A stretch of DNA of 64,000 bases from Clostridiaceae bacterium (GCA_009911355.1 QXXE01000003.1:62001-126000), one strand, 5' to 3'; positions 17,952 through 27,157 are shown, counted from the stretch's first letter. Program-made: numbers and translations. The notes: generated from the letters alone by a model not told the origin.

Positions 17952-18260
17952 TCAAATCTCCTCAGGCATGGACTCCGCAGCCTCCGCAAAGGTATCCACC
18001 GTTTCGGTGTCCCCCTCGGCCAGCTCCTCTGCGCCTTCCGCCATCTCTTCCGGCTGCGGCACAATACGCGGCCCCTCGCAATAAACGATCTCGCCGGCGG
18101 CGATCTCATCCAACGCCAGCTTGACCGCCTTATCCGGCAGCTTTTCGCCGGCCTCCTCCGATTCATCGGACAGGTCCCTCGCGCGCTGCGCCGCAAGGTT
18201 GACCAGCAAATACCGGTTGTTGACCCGTGCCATCAATTCATTCATGGATGGTTTTAACAT
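17952..18260 (-). CDS. rpoZ: RNA polymerase omega subunit
   Basis: Omega helps fold and assemble the beta' subunit of RNA polymerase. The N-terminal MLKPSMNELM and NNRYLLVNLAAQRARDL segments match the family, followed by KLPDKAVKLALDEIAAGEI. The 102-residue protein has a very acidic tail (about residues 70-102). ATG has AGGAG 5 bases upstream. Position between gmk and coaBC is conserved. Confidence 0.95.
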   Translation of the reverse strand: MLKPSMNELMARVNNRYLLVNLAAQRARDLSDESEEAGEKLPDKAVKLALDEIAAGEIVYCEGPRIVPQPEEMAEGAEELAEGDTETVDTFAEAAESMPEEI

Positions 18261-18325
18261 AACTCCTGTTTCCTCCCTGGTTTGAAAAGCGGTTTGCCCG
18301 CCTGTTCGTAATGTACTCTTTCCCT

Positions 18326-18886
18326 TTATCCGCGGTTCCCTAAAACAATTTGCTTCAGCTGCCCCACCGCATTTTCGACCCTGTCATTTACCACAACATA
18401 GTCAAATTGAGCCTGATATTCCAGTTCCCGGCGCGCGGCTTCCAGCCGCTTCAGCACCTTTTCCTCGCTTTCGGTACCGCGCCCGCGCAAACGCCCGGCA
18501 AGCTCCTCCAAAGACGGCGGCGTCAGGAATACCAGCACCGCGTCCGGGCGCTTGGCATGCACCTGCATCGCGCCCTGCACGTCAATCTCCAGCACAACGT
18601 CCATGCCCTCCGAAATGCGCTCGTCCACCGGAGCTTCCAGCGTCCCGTAATAATGATCGACATATTTTGCATATTCTAAAAAGGCTTTTTCTGCAATTTT
18701 TTGCTGGAATTCCCGCTCGGTCAGGAAATAATAATGCACGCCGTCCTGTTCGCCCGGGCGCGGGGCACGGGTCGTGGCGGATACCGACAGGAAAATCCCC
18801 GGCGCCTGCGCCAGCAGCTCATGCAGCACCGTCCCCTTCCCTGCGCCTGACGGGCCTGTAAAAACATACAGCCTACCCTTACGCAT
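18326..18886 (-). CDS. gmk: Guanylate kinase
   Basis: Phosphorylates GMP to GDP with ATP. The P-loop is GPSGAGKGT near the N-terminus, then [21 protein letters not shown] (GMP-binding) and [14 protein letters not shown]. Length is 186 residues. Of the two ATGs two codons apart, the one at 18884-18886 is favoured because GAGGAGG lies 6 bases upstream and would abut the first. It overlaps remA by 8 bases. Confidence 0.96.
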   Translation of the reverse strand: MRKGRLYVFTGPSGAGKGTVLHELLAQAPGIFLSVSATTRAPRPGEQDGVHYYFLTEREFQQKIAEKAFLEYAKYVDHYYGTLEAPVDERISEGMDVVLEIDVQGAMQVHAKRPDAVLVFLTPPSLEELAGRLRGRGTESEEKVLKRLEAARRELEYQAQFDYVVVNDRVENAVGQLKQIVLGNRG

Positions 18887-19139
18887 CTTCATCCTCCTCG
18901 CCGTCCCGGCTTGACATGCGCCCCGCAACGGTTTCCGGCTGGATCGCCGAAAGCACGACATGGTCGCTGTCCATAATAATAACCGCCCGTGTGCGCCGTC
19001 CGTAGGTCGCGTCCACAAGCACCCCCCGGTCGCGCGCCTCCTGGATAATGCGCTTGATCGGGGCCGATTCCGGGCTGACAATCGCAACCAGACGGCCCGC
19101 GGAAACCATGTTGCCAAAGCCGATATTGATCAGTTTCAT
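18879..19139 (-). CDS. remA: RemA-family DNA-binding regulator (DUF370)
   Basis: A small (86 residues) protein of the family of B. subtilis RemA, a DNA-binding activator of matrix and osmoprotection genes. [20 protein letters not shown] and SPIKRxI-like [14 protein letters not shown] match the family; [23 protein letters not shown] follows. The C-terminus is short and acidic (DGEEDEDA) and contains the coding overlap with gmk. The yicC-remA-gmk-rpoZ order is a standard Firmicutes operon. Confidence 0.95.
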   Translation of the reverse strand: MKLINIGFGNMVSAGRLVAIVSPESAPIKRIIQEARDRGVLVDATYGRRTRAVIIMDSDHVVLSAIQPETVAGRMSSRDGEEDEDA

Positions 19140-19205
19140 ATTGCCCCTCCAAATCAGCAGCGTCCCCTTCCCCGCGCACGGGCAGGGCCCCCTGCCGTCT
19201 GCACG

Positions 19206-20081
19206 TCATTCGATATTCTGCACCTGCTCGCGGATCTTCTCAATCTCCGCCTTGAGCTCGACCACCAGCCGGGAAAGCGTGATATCATTTGCCTTTGACC
19301 CAATCGTATTGGCTTCCCGGTTCATTTCCTGCACGAGAAAATCCAGCTTGCGCCCAACAGCGCCCCCTTCGTCCAGCATCAGCCCGAGCTGGCTGATATG
19401 GCTGCGCAGGCGCACGGTTTCCTCATCGACCGCCGCCTTATCCGCAAAAATAGCCGCTTCGGTCAAGATGCGCTGCTCATCAACCTGTGTGCTTTCCAGC
19501 ACCTCCTGCATCCGTTTCCACAGCTTTTCCCGGTACGCCGCAACCCGTTCGGGCGCACGCGCCTCGACTTCGGCAACCAGCCCCAGGATGGTCTGCGCAC
19601 GGCTGCGCACATCCTCCGCCAGCTTGCGCCCTTCGCGCTCGCGCATCACGTCAAACTCCTCCGCAGCCTGACGGAAGGCTTCCAGTACATCAGCCGACAA
19701 TTCATCCGCGTCGACCTCCGCATGACGGCTGGACAGCACCTCTGGCAGTTTGGCCACGCCTAAAACGCTGATGTTGTCTGCGAGCCCGAACTGGTCACGC
19801 AGCCGCCGGAGCGCTTCAATATAACTGCCTGCAAGCCGCTCATTCAGCAGGATCTCGGTATCTTCCGCCCCATCGGCGTCAATCGCGACATAAATATCCA
19901 CCCTGCCCCGCGCGATGCGCCCGGAAGCCGCCTTTTTCAGCACATCCTCCAAGAACCCATAGGCGCGCGGCGCTTTCACCGTGCAGTCCAAATACCGGTG
20001 GTTGACTGCGCGCACCTCGGCGGTAATCTCACGCCCGTGCGCAGACAGGCGCGCGCGGCCATAGCCGGTCATGCTTTTCAT
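19206..20081 (-). CDS. YicC-family endoribonuclease
   Basis: A 291-residue YicC protein. The family signature MKSMTGYGRA opens the protein, followed by EVRAVNHRYLD, and the C-terminus has KLDFLVQEMNREANTIGSKA and VVELKAEIEKIREQVQNIE. E. coli YicC is an RNase that destabilises the sRNA RyhB; the role in Firmicutes is not settled. ATG has AAGGGG upstream. It is first in the yicC-remA-gmk cluster. The 106-base gap upstream is non-coding. Confidence 0.94.
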   Translation of the reverse strand: MKSMTGYGRARLSAHGREITAEVRAVNHRYLDCTVKAPRAYGFLEDVLKKAASGRIARGRVDIYVAIDADGAEDTEILLNERLAGSYIEALRRLRDQFGLADNISVLGVAKLPEVLSSRHAEVDADELSADVLEAFRQAAEEFDVMREREGRKLAEDVRSRAQTILGLVAEVEARAPERVAAYREKLWKRMQEVLESTQVDEQRILTEAAIFADKAAVDEETVRLRSHISQLGLMLDEGGAVGRKLDFLVQEMNREANTIGSKANDITLSRLVVELKAEIEKIREQVQNIE

Positions 20082-20187
20082 GAAATTTTACCCCTTTCTG
20101 TCTGTATCCATCTCTGCGCGGCCACACCGGCAGTCACCCCGGCTTCCCGCGGCATCTGGAAACACAAATGCGAAATATCCATTCCCC

Positions 20188-20694
20188 TTACCTGTGGAAA
20201 CGCCCTATCCAACGGCGCATCCCCGCAAAAATCCGCGCCATGCAGAAGTCATAATATATCAGGAACACCGTCCAGCCGCCTGTAATGCACGCCAGGATCA
20301 TCGGCGACAGATGCCCGAGCTCGTCAACCAGCCCAAGCCTGATCACCACCACAGACAGCAGCACCCAAAACACCACCAGACCGGCCTTCCACGCCAGCCG
20401 CACCCATTTCCTGTGCCACGGCGCCGAAAAGCGCACGGCAGTGTACAGCCCCAAAACCAGCGCATAAATCAGCGCCGTAAATTTATCCGGCAGCAACAGG
20501 ACGGCAAGCAGCGAGGTTGCCGCATAGACCAGCCGCCCGACACTCGCCTCCCCCCGCAGGAAAAACAGCGCAGGGACAAGCGCCGCCAGCAGCGCCGCCG
20601 CACCGGACGCAATTTCAAACAGGGAACCCAAGCCCAGCAGCATCATGGAAACGCCGACCAGCAGCCCTCCCTGCGCAACGCTGCGCGCCTTCAC
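20188..20694 (-). CDS. Multi-helix membrane protein of unknown function
   Basis: A 168-residue protein with about five hydrophobic segments in the first 130 residues (LLVGVSMMLLGLGSLF, AAALLAALVPALFFL, VYAATSLLAVLLL, ALIYALVLGLYTAV, AGLVVFWVLLSVVVI) and a basic C-terminus. No family recognised. The start is a GTG three bases after the J-domain gene's stop, so it is very probably coupled to it. The trio DUF5685, J-domain and this gene share one promoter at about 22.25 kb. Confidence 0.75.
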   Translation of the reverse strand: MKARSVAQGGLLVGVSMMLLGLGSLFEIASGAAALLAALVPALFFLRGEASVGRLVYAATSLLAVLLLPDKFTALIYALVLGLYTAVRFSAPWHRKWVRLAWKAGLVVFWVLLSVVVIRLGLVDELGHLSPMILACITGGWTVFLIYYDFCMARIFAGMRRWIGRFHR

Positions 20695-20697
20695 CGG

Positions 20698-21312
20698 TCA
20701 GCACCCCATATTGCAGCAGTTGCAGCACATGGACAGGCACAACAGGTTTGCGCAGCAGTCACAAGCGTCCGCACGCTGCATCGGGCGGTAGCCGCCATAA
20801 GCGCCTGTCATATTTACCATATTCAGCGCCGAATGGTACTCCGCATTGGCAGGGTCCATTGCGCATGCCTGCTGATAGCAGCGCGACGCTTCGTCATACC
20901 AGCCTTTTTTATAATACACCGTGCCCATCAGGAAAAACCACTCCGCGTCGCGCTGGCTGGTGCGCTGAAGCAGCTCCTCGGCAAGATTCAGGTTGCCCGC
21001 GTTGATCGCTGAACGGATCTGCCCATACATGCTGCCGGGAGTGCCCTGCTGATAAGCCTGGCGGCTTTGTTGGCCATACCCCTGGTAACCCTGCTGCCCG
21101 TAGCCGCCCGCAGAGGAAGCGCGCCCCGAACGCTCATTCATAATCTGGTCGTAAGCCTCATTGATCTCTTTCATGCGCTGCTCAGCAAGGTCGGCCAACG
21201 GGTTGTTGACATAGTTGTCAGGATGGTATTTCCGCGCGAGCTCACGATAGGCGCGCTTGACATCATCGTCACTGGTCTGCGGCGTAACGCCCAGCAGTTT
21301 ATAAGGATCCAT
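20698..21312 (-). CDS. J-domain protein with TPR-like repeat and Cys-rich tail
   Basis: A 204-residue DnaJ-like co-chaperone. The J domain is at the N-terminus (DPYKLLGVTPQTSDDDVKRA, with the HPD motif in KYHPDNYV). A Gly/Gln/Tyr-rich linker follows (about residues 67-95), then a TPR-like helical pair (GNLNLAEELLQR, GWYDEASRCYQQACAMDPAN). The last 25 residues hold about ten cysteines (CDCCANLLCLSMCCNCCNMGC). It should stimulate DnaK ATPase at some target; the tail suggests metal binding, which is inference. It overlaps the DUF5685 gene by 14 bases. Confidence 0.85.
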   Translation of the reverse strand: MDPYKLLGVTPQTSDDDVKRAYRELARKYHPDNYVNNPLADLAEQRMKEINEAYDQIMNERSGRASSAGGYGQQGYQGYGQQSRQAYQQGTPGSMYGQIRSAINAGNLNLAEELLQRTSQRDAEWFFLMGTVYYKKGWYDEASRCYQQACAMDPANAEYHSALNMVNMTGAYGGYRPMQRADACDCCANLLCLSMCCNCCNMGC

Positions 21313-22180
21313 GACGCATTCGTCCTCCGTTCATTTGATAAGTCCCGTCCAGCACCTGCCGCGTAACGGCAGGCAGGCCCAGCCAGATGATATTTTCAAT
21401 CAGACCCGCATCGCGCCGCGCCCCGAGCAAATCGAAAGCGGTGCAGATATCCACAAGGGAACGCTCGAGCGTACACTCCATCGGCTCGCGTACAGCGGAC
21501 AGATCGGCGCTTTGCAACCCAAAACGCAGCGCAACCGGGTTATAACCGCCAGTGGACAGGTCGTCTGCAAGGTCTGCACACGCGTCGGCCAAATACACCC
21601 AGCGCCCAGTATGGTAAAACAGCTGGCGCAGGATCCGTTCACGATCATCCCCGGTCGGCGGCACAGCGGCAGCAAGCAGGCGCGCCGTCGTATCAGCGGC
21701 CCGGTCAATCGAGTCGCAACGCGCCCCCTCTAACGCCGCAAGCTGCGAAATACACGCCTGCACCTCACGGTCGACCTCCGGAAGCCGCGCCGCCGCGCGC
21801 CGGTAGCCCGGCCGCGCCAGAAAACGCAGCACCCGCGCCCCCAGCCGCTTCAGCCCGCGCTCATCACAGACAGAATCGCACAGCTTATGGTAATTGAGCA
21901 GGACGCTCACGTCCGCCGCCCAATCCAGCGCGTCGCTCCCGGTACAGACGCGCCGCGCCCGGAAGGGCGAAGCCCCGCACCTGCGGCGGCCCGAGCAGCC
22001 CCCTTCACCGGTGCAGCCGAGGACCAATGCGAAAAACACCATATCATAGCTCAAAAAAAGGGTATGGACCCTTCCGCACCGGGATCGGATAGCATGGCAG
22101 AGCCCGCAATAGACCTCTTGGAAGCGGTCCAGCTCGCGCACGCGCAATTCGTCCTTCACGGGCCGGATAAACCCAAACAT
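21299..22180 (-). CDS. DUF5685 family protein
   Basis: A 293-residue protein opening with MFGFIRPVKDELRVRE and YCGLCHAIRSRCGRVHTLF, the hallmark of DUF5685, whose members often neighbour J-domain genes in Clostridia. It is mostly helical and has several cysteines near the N-terminus (YCGLC, and CTGEGGCSGRRRCG). Function is unknown. ATG with a purine-rich site upstream, first gene after a good promoter. Confidence 0.8.
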   Translation of the reverse strand: MFGFIRPVKDELRVRELDRFQEVYCGLCHAIRSRCGRVHTLFLSYDMVFFALVLGCTGEGGCSGRRRCGASPFRARRVCTGSDALDWAADVSVLLNYHKLCDSVCDERGLKRLGARVLRFLARPGYRRAAARLPEVDREVQACISQLAALEGARCDSIDRAADTTARLLAAAVPPTGDDRERILRQLFYHTGRWVYLADACADLADDLSTGGYNPVALRFGLQSADLSAVREPMECTLERSLVDICTAFDLLGARRDAGLIENIIWLGLPAVTRQVLDGTYQMNGGRMRHGSL

Positions 22181-22229
22181 TTCAGCGCCTCCCGTTGGAA
22201 GGGGCCGCGCCCTCCCAGCTATTCTCTAT

Positions 22230-22258
22230 ATTTTACTAGATTTCCCCCACAATTACAA
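22230..22258 (-). promoter_or_regulatory. Promoter of the DUF5685 operon
   Basis: On the minus strand: TTGTAA (22258-22253), a 17-base spacer and TAAAAT (22235-22230), about 50 nt before the DUF5685 start. Confidence 0.65.
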
Positions 22259-22320
22259 GCCTGTGCAGGCCAGAAGAGCCATAATTTACAAAAAATTTTG
22301 GAAATCCCGGCAAACAGCGC

Positions 22321-22743
22321 TCAGCCCGCAGCACGGGAAACGATCGTAAACACCATCGTCCCACGCGCTTTATAACGCTTATTATACTGAATTGCACTGA
22401 CAACCCCCAGCACAAACCCAACGATGCCAAGCGCCGCTGCGCCGCCCTCGCCGAGCCCAAACAAGCTCCCAACAGCAAAAAGCCCAAAAAACAACACCAG
22501 CGGAACGGCATAAACAATCGCCGCAAGCCCCATCAGCTGGCGAAACTCGCCCTCAATGACCACCCGCTCATTCGGCTGTGCGCCTATCGCGTTGACCGCT
22601 TCCGCGAGAATCGGCCCGGAAACCATTTCAGTACACCCGCCGCCGCACTTTGCGCAGTCATGCCCGCACGCCGACTGGCGCGTAACCTCAACTTCCGCCT
22701 TGCCATTCGGCAGCAGACGCTTTACCACCGCATTCTGTGTCAT
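22321..22743 (-). CDS. RseC/MucC-type SoxR-reducing system protein
   Basis: A 140-residue membrane protein. The N-terminal cytosolic part has the family Cys cluster (SACGHDCAKCGGGC), followed by VVIEGEFRQLMGLAAIVYAVP and two membrane helices (about residues 68-90 and 97-118). RseC-like proteins act with Rnf-type complexes in Fe-S or SoxR redox control; no rnf genes are in the window. The ATG at 22741-22743 has GGAGG 6 bases upstream; an ATG two codons earlier is too close to it. Confidence 0.8.
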   Translation of the reverse strand: MTQNAVVKRLLPNGKAEVEVTRQSACGHDCAKCGGGCTEMVSGPILAEAVNAIGAQPNERVVIEGEFRQLMGLAAIVYAVPLVLFFGLFAVGSLFGLGEGGAAALGIVGFVLGVVSAIQYNKRYKARGTMVFTIVSRAAG

Positions 22744-22764
22744 AATCATCCTCCATCTATTCCG

Positions 22765-22817
22765 TCCCGCCCGCAGGCGGAATGAAGTTTTTACTCGATT
22801 TTTTTACAAAAAAATCG
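22765..22817 (-). repeat. Dispersed hairpin repeat R1, copy 3 (inverted)
   Basis: Reverse complement of copy 1: TCCCGCCCGCAGGCGGAATG, then AAGTTTTTACTCGATTTT and the hairpin to 22817. Sequence after it to 22954 is GC-rich with a CCAACGGGCAGCGCCCTTTGG-like inverted module and no gene. Confidence 0.8.
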
Positions 22818-22954
22818 CGGGTGCAGCCCGTAGGCCACTATCCTTATTCCCGCGCTGTGCGCGGTTCAATTGAGTGTGGCAGAGCCCTGCCGCTGCCCGC
22901 GCAGGGCCGGGATTCCAACGGGCAGCGCCCTTTGGCGCCCGCTGCGAAGGCGAA

Positions 22955-24532
22955 CTAAAACGGCGCAAACTCCTCCATAATGCGGCACGCCGCGCGCATA
23001 CCGTCAACCGCCGCGCTCATAATCCCCCCGGCGTACCCAGCGCCCTCCCCGCAGGGGATCAGCCCCTCTGCGCTGACGCTGAAAAGCCCCTCGCCGCGCG
23101 GGATGCGCACCGGCGAAGATGTGCGGGTCTCCGGCGCGGTCAGCAACGCGTCCGCACTGTCAAAGCCGCGCATTTTCCGCCCGAATACCGGCAGGCAGCG
23201 GCGTATCTGCCCCTCCACAAACGGCGGCAGGACAGCAGACAGGCTGCCATATGCCACCCCCGGCTCATAGGTCGGCAGGATCGCCCCAGGCCCCGTGCTC
23301 GGCACGCCGCGCAAAAAATCCCCCACCGTCTGGCAGGGCGCATAATAGCCGCCCGCTGCCGCATAAGCCGCACGCTCCAGCCCGCACTGGAACGCAATGC
23401 CCCCAAGCGGCGTGCCATCGTCAAAATCCTCCGGCGCAACCGAAACTGCCAGCGCCGCGTTGGCGTTCCTGCCGTCACGGGCATGATAGCTCATACCATT
23501 CGTGACAACACCCCCGGGCTCGCTCGCCGCCGCAACGACCAATCCGCCCGGGCACATGCAGAACGAATAGCACGCACGCCCATTTTCCCGATGGGAAAGC
23601 GTATATTCCGCAGGCGGCAGCGCCGGATGCCCTGCCAGCCTGCCATACAAGGCGCGGTCAATCAATTCCTGCGGATGCTCGATGCGCACGCCGACCGAAA
23701 ACGGCTTCGGAAGCAGCTCCACCCCCACACGGTGCAGCATCGCAAAGGTATCCCGCGCACTATGCCCGACCGCAAGTACCACGCGTTCACAGGCGACCGC
23801 CTGCCCGTCAGCCAACACCGCCGCAAGCCGTCCGCCCCGTACCTCAACGCCGGTCAGCGGAGTGCGGAAACGCACCTCGCCGCCGCTTTGCACAATCGCG
23901 GTACGCATGGCCTTCACAACATCTTTCAGCAGGTCGGTGCCGATGTGCGGCTTGGCAAGCCGTAAAATCTCCTCCGGCGCGCCGTTTTCCACCAGGGTTT
24001 GCAGAACCGCTTCGCACAGCGGGTCATGGGTGCGGGTGGTCAGCTTGCCGTCTGAATACGCGCCCGCTCCGCCCTCACCAAATTGGATATTGCACGCAGG
24101 GTCAAGCTCCCCGCCCTTCTGGAACCTCCGCACCGCACGGTCGCGCTCCGCAAGGTCGCCACCGCGCTCCAAAACCAACGGCCTGTAACCGTACCGCGCA
24201 AGCAGATGAGCACAGAACAGCCCGGCAGGCCCCAGCCCCACAACAACCGGCCGGTGCGCCAGCCGCTTTTTCCCCAGCACCGGCGCAAACGCCGCGCTGG
24301 GTTTATAACGAACAGAGGGCATTTGCAGATGCTCCGCAAATGCCTCCTCCCCTTCGACCCCGTCAATCAGGACAGAGCACACTTTTTGAATCTTCCCGTG
24401 CCGCGCGTCGATGGAACGGCGGTAAAGCGAGGGCCTCCCCTCGTGCAGCCCGCAGGTGCGCATGGCAGGCGCGAAAGCTTCCTCATCCGGCGCATCAAAC
24501 GGCAGACGTATCCCGGTCACAAGCAGGCTCAT
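22955..24532 (-). CDS. COG2509-type FAD-dependent dehydrogenase
   Basis: A 525-residue flavoprotein. After an N-terminal ferredoxin-like region of about 85 residues comes the FAD-binding Rossmann motif VVVGLGPAGLFCAHLLARYG, then the glycine-rich FGEGGAGAYSDGKLTTR and the late FAD motif GEGAGYAGGIMSAAVDG. This matches the uncharacterised FAD-dependent dehydrogenase family COG2509, related to the HI0933/YhiN group. The substrate is unknown. It overlaps cdaR by 4 bases at its start, so it is likely cotranscribed with cdaA-cdaR. Confidence 0.85.
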   Translation of the reverse strand: MSLLVTGIRLPFDAPDEEAFAPAMRTCGLHEGRPSLYRRSIDARHGKIQKVCSVLIDGVEGEEAFAEHLQMPSVRYKPSAAFAPVLGKKRLAHRPVVVGLGPAGLFCAHLLARYGYRPLVLERGGDLAERDRAVRRFQKGGELDPACNIQFGEGGAGAYSDGKLTTRTHDPLCEAVLQTLVENGAPEEILRLAKPHIGTDLLKDVVKAMRTAIVQSGGEVRFRTPLTGVEVRGGRLAAVLADGQAVACERVVLAVGHSARDTFAMLHRVGVELLPKPFSVGVRIEHPQELIDRALYGRLAGHPALPPAEYTLSHRENGRACYSFCMCPGGLVVAAASEPGGVVTNGMSYHARDGRNANAALAVSVAPEDFDDGTPLGGIAFQCGLERAAYAAAGGYYAPCQTVGDFLRGVPSTGPGAILPTYEPGVAYGSLSAVLPPFVEGQIRRCLPVFGRKMRGFDSADALLTAPETRTSSPVRIPRGEGLFSVSAEGLIPCGEGAGYAGGIMSAAVDGMRAACRIMEEFAPF

Positions 24533-25926
24533 GCCGCAGCCTCCCCTTCCGGGGCAGCGGGATCGGCTGCGGGCTCCTGCCCGGAAGGATCAGCTTCCCC
24601 TGCCGCAGGCTCTGCGGGCTCCCCTTCGCCTTCCGGAAGCCCGTCCGGTTCTTCGGGCTCTGTGCCCTCTACCTGCCGAAGCATGACGTTCACGGACTCC
24701 GGCGCTTCAATGACCGCTACGCCTTCTGCGCCATCCAACGTCACTGCCAGCACAGCCTGCTGCATCCCGACTTCAAACTGCCCGGGCGTAAGCGACGCAA
24801 CCGCCTGGATTTCCTCACCGGTCATCCCGTCCACCACAGCGGACGGCCCGCGCACCGTAACCGGCACAGCGCCGGTAATCAGTACGGCTTCCCAGCCCTC
24901 GTCATCACCCAAATCGACCATGATATGATCAAGCTCAAAGGTGCGGGTGGACACATTCTGGAAGGATACCGCAATCACAGCCGTGCGCGGCTCCCCTGCA
25001 ACCGGGGCCACGCCGGAAGGCATGCGGATGGGCAGCTCAAGCGTCCCGTCCCCGTCCAGCGCGCCGAGGTCGACGCTGCCGATCACAATCCCCTCCTGCG
25101 CGAGCTGGTCAACCAGCGCAGGCTCGCCGCGGACCTTGATGCTCTGCGGCTGGACGTCGACCGTCGCCATATCCCCTGTCAGCCCGGGCGCTTCCGCCAC
25201 GTCCACGCGCAGCGGCACGATCCCCTCCTTGAGCACGTTCAGCGACAGGCTGACGCCGCCGGACAGGATTTCCAGATGGTTCTCCTCCGCGTCAACAAAG
25301 TTGCCCTCACGGTCAAGGAAGGTCACGGGCGCTTCATCGGTCAGGCTACCGGTCACGCCCTCAGCAGAGATGGTCGCACGGGCATAGCTGATCTGGCTGA
25401 CGACCTGGGCAGGGCCCCGCACCGTCAGCGTCCCCCGGTCAGGCGACACGCTGTCATAGAGGTAGCCCTCCGCCGGTACGCCCTCCACATACGGCTCAAC
25501 CGGTACGTCACGCGTAACGACCTCGTCCACCCACACTTCGATCAGGCGCGGGCTCGTCGACCGCACCGAAATCCCCAGGTTGTTCGGGTACTGGAGGGTA
25601 TAGCGCACCTTTGTGCGCCCGGGCTCGGTAATCGCCTGCACATCTGCAACCGCATAGATGTCTTCCATGTTTTTCTTGTTCAGCTCTGCAACCGCCGAGC
25701 CGCGCGCCTCAATATCAACCCGTACGGTCGCTTCCTTGCCCTCAATGATCGAAAAGCCGGTGTTGGTCAGCAGCGTCTGCTCGTTCTCAATACGCACCGG
25801 CACATTATCAATGGACTGCTGGCGGGACTTCTCCGAGGTCAGCTGTACAACCGCCCACAGCGAGATTGACAGCATCACCGACAGCAAAATGGTCGGCAGA
25901 TTGCTTTTTTTCCAGAAATCCTTCAC
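24529..25926 (-). CDS. cdaR: YbbR-domain protein, CdaA regulator CdaR
   Basis: A membrane-anchored protein of 465 residues that in other Firmicutes binds CdaA and modulates c-di-AMP synthesis. One N-terminal membrane helix (NLPTILLSVMLSISLWAVVQL) is followed by four YbbR-like beta repeats outside the membrane and an unusually Pro/Glu/Ala-rich tail of about 50 residues. The GTG at 25924-25926 is preferred: GGAAGGTG lies 6 bases upstream, and it overlaps the cdaA stop (GTGA). glmM, the usual third gene, is not adjacent here. Confidence 0.9.
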   Translation of the reverse strand: MKDFWKKSNLPTILLSVMLSISLWAVVQLTSEKSRQQSIDNVPVRIENEQTLLTNTGFSIIEGKEATVRVDIEARGSAVAELNKKNMEDIYAVADVQAITEPGRTKVRYTLQYPNNLGISVRSTSPRLIEVWVDEVVTRDVPVEPYVEGVPAEGYLYDSVSPDRGTLTVRGPAQVVSQISYARATISAEGVTGSLTDEAPVTFLDREGNFVDAEENHLEILSGGVSLSLNVLKEGIVPLRVDVAEAPGLTGDMATVDVQPQSIKVRGEPALVDQLAQEGIVIGSVDLGALDGDGTLELPIRMPSGVAPVAGEPRTAVIAVSFQNVSTRTFELDHIMVDLGDDEGWEAVLITGAVPVTVRGPSAVVDGMTGEEIQAVASLTPGQFEVGMQQAVLAVTLDGAEGVAVIEAPESVNVMLRQVEGTEPEEPDGLPEGEGEPAEPAAGEADPSGQEPAADPAAPEGEAAA

Positions 25927-26783
25927 TTTTTCACCTTCCACTTACCAAGCACAGCGGTTTTCTTCCGCTCCCCGCCCTCGTTCATCAATTCGCTGACAAG
26001 CACCTTGCGCAGCAGCTCCGGCGTGAGGTGCCGCTTGAGCATCCCGCCGATCGCGACCGAAATGCCGCCGGTCTCCTCCGAAACCACCACGAGCACCGCG
26101 TCCGAGCTCTCGCTCATGCCAACAGCGGCACGGTGCCGCGTCCCGAGGTCGCGCGAGAGGTTCTGGCTCCCCGACAGCGGCAGCACGCACCCGGCGGCAA
26201 GCACACGCCCGTTCCGGACAATCATTGCACCGTCGTGCAGCGGGGAATTATGGAAGAAAACGTTCTTGATGAGCTCTGGTGAAGGCGCGGCGTCTACCTG
26301 CGTGCCGGTCTTGACGATCTCGCCCAGCTTTTCCTGCCGCTCGCATACGATCAGCGCCCCGGTCTTGGTCTGGCTCATGCTGCCGCAAGCGGCGACAACC
26401 GCGGTGATCATGGACTCTACATCGCCTTTTTCTTCTTCATGCCCCATGAGAATCTTGGTAACGCTGCCCTTGCCCAGCTGCTCCAGCATCCGCCGCAGCT
26501 CCGGCTGGAAGATAATGAAAGCACTGATCAGCCCGTAGCTCATCACCTGCTCAAACACCCAGCTGATGGTGTTCAGGTAAAAAAAGTTTGCCGTCGCCAT
26601 CACGAGGAACAGAACGAAAATGCCTTTTGCAAGCCGGAACGCGGCGGTATCCCGCAAAAGCTTCATCGCTCTGTAAATCAGGTAGGCAACCAGCGCGATG
26701 TCAATATAGTCGCTGATCCCTGCCATCCGGAAAAGGGCGATAAAGGTCGCCCACAGTTCTCTCAAATTTTGCTCTATCTGCAT
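25923..26783 (-). CDS. cdaA: Diadenylate cyclase CdaA (DacA)
   Basis: Makes cyclic di-AMP from two ATP. Three membrane helices in the first about 90 residues (YIDIALVAYLIYRAM, GIFVLFLVMATANFFYL, YGLISAFIIFQPELRR) are followed by the DAC domain with both catalytic motifs: the DGA in NSPLHDGAMIV and the RHR in LGTRHRAAVGMSE. Length is 286 residues from the ATG at 26781-26783; a GTG three codons upstream is an alternative. First gene of the cdaA-cdaR-COG2509 unit. Confidence 0.95.
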   Translation of the reverse strand: MQIEQNLRELWATFIALFRMAGISDYIDIALVAYLIYRAMKLLRDTAAFRLAKGIFVLFLVMATANFFYLNTISWVFEQVMSYGLISAFIIFQPELRRMLEQLGKGSVTKILMGHEEEKGDVESMITAVVAACGSMSQTKTGALIVCERQEKLGEIVKTGTQVDAAPSPELIKNVFFHNSPLHDGAMIVRNGRVLAAGCVLPLSGSQNLSRDLGTRHRAAVGMSESSDAVLVVVSEETGGISVAIGGMLKRHLTPELLRKVLVSELMNEGGERKKTAVLGKWKVKK

Positions 26784-27075
26784 GCCTCGCACCCTATCTT
26801 ATAAAAGCTTGCGGGGGCTCGCCCCCTGCCTGTCAATATACCTTGATGCAGCACGGTTCCCATGCCCATACTCTTTTATCTTACCACACCAGCCTGCGCT
26901 TGTGAAGAGCCTTCCGGAAGATTTCACATAATTTTCATCATTTTACCCAAACCATCCGCTGAACAGACGCCTTACAGCACCGGGCAAAGTAAAAACAGCG
27001 TCCCCGCCCATTCTCCCGCGCAGGAACGCCGCTTTTTCGTTCGCCAAACTGCCGTTTACACGCTGCAATCCCTTA

Positions 27076-27117
27076 GAGCCTGTTTGACAGCTTCCCAAAC
27101 GCTGTCTGACAGGTCTC
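27076..27117. repeat. Small GAGCC-ended palindrome
   Basis: GAGCCTGTTTGACAGC (27076-27091) faces GCTGTCTGACAGGTCTC (27101-27117), a near-perfect inverted repeat with a 9-base loop. It sits in the 374-bp gap between cdaA and the phosphorylase gene. The rest of that gap has a GGGGGCTCGCCCCC hairpin close to cdaA (about 26814-26827) and no gene. The GAGCC start resembles the MITE ends; the flanks (TTA/TTG) are not a clean duplication. Confidence 0.6.
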
Positions 27118-27157
27118 TTGCTGCCATCCGGCATTTCTCGAGCTATGGCACAAGCCC

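Noticed and set aside
17945-18196. Longer N-terminus for coaBC
   Set aside because: The upstream in-frame stretch overlaps rpoZ and has no homology; the ATG at 17944 starts the CoaC fold properly.
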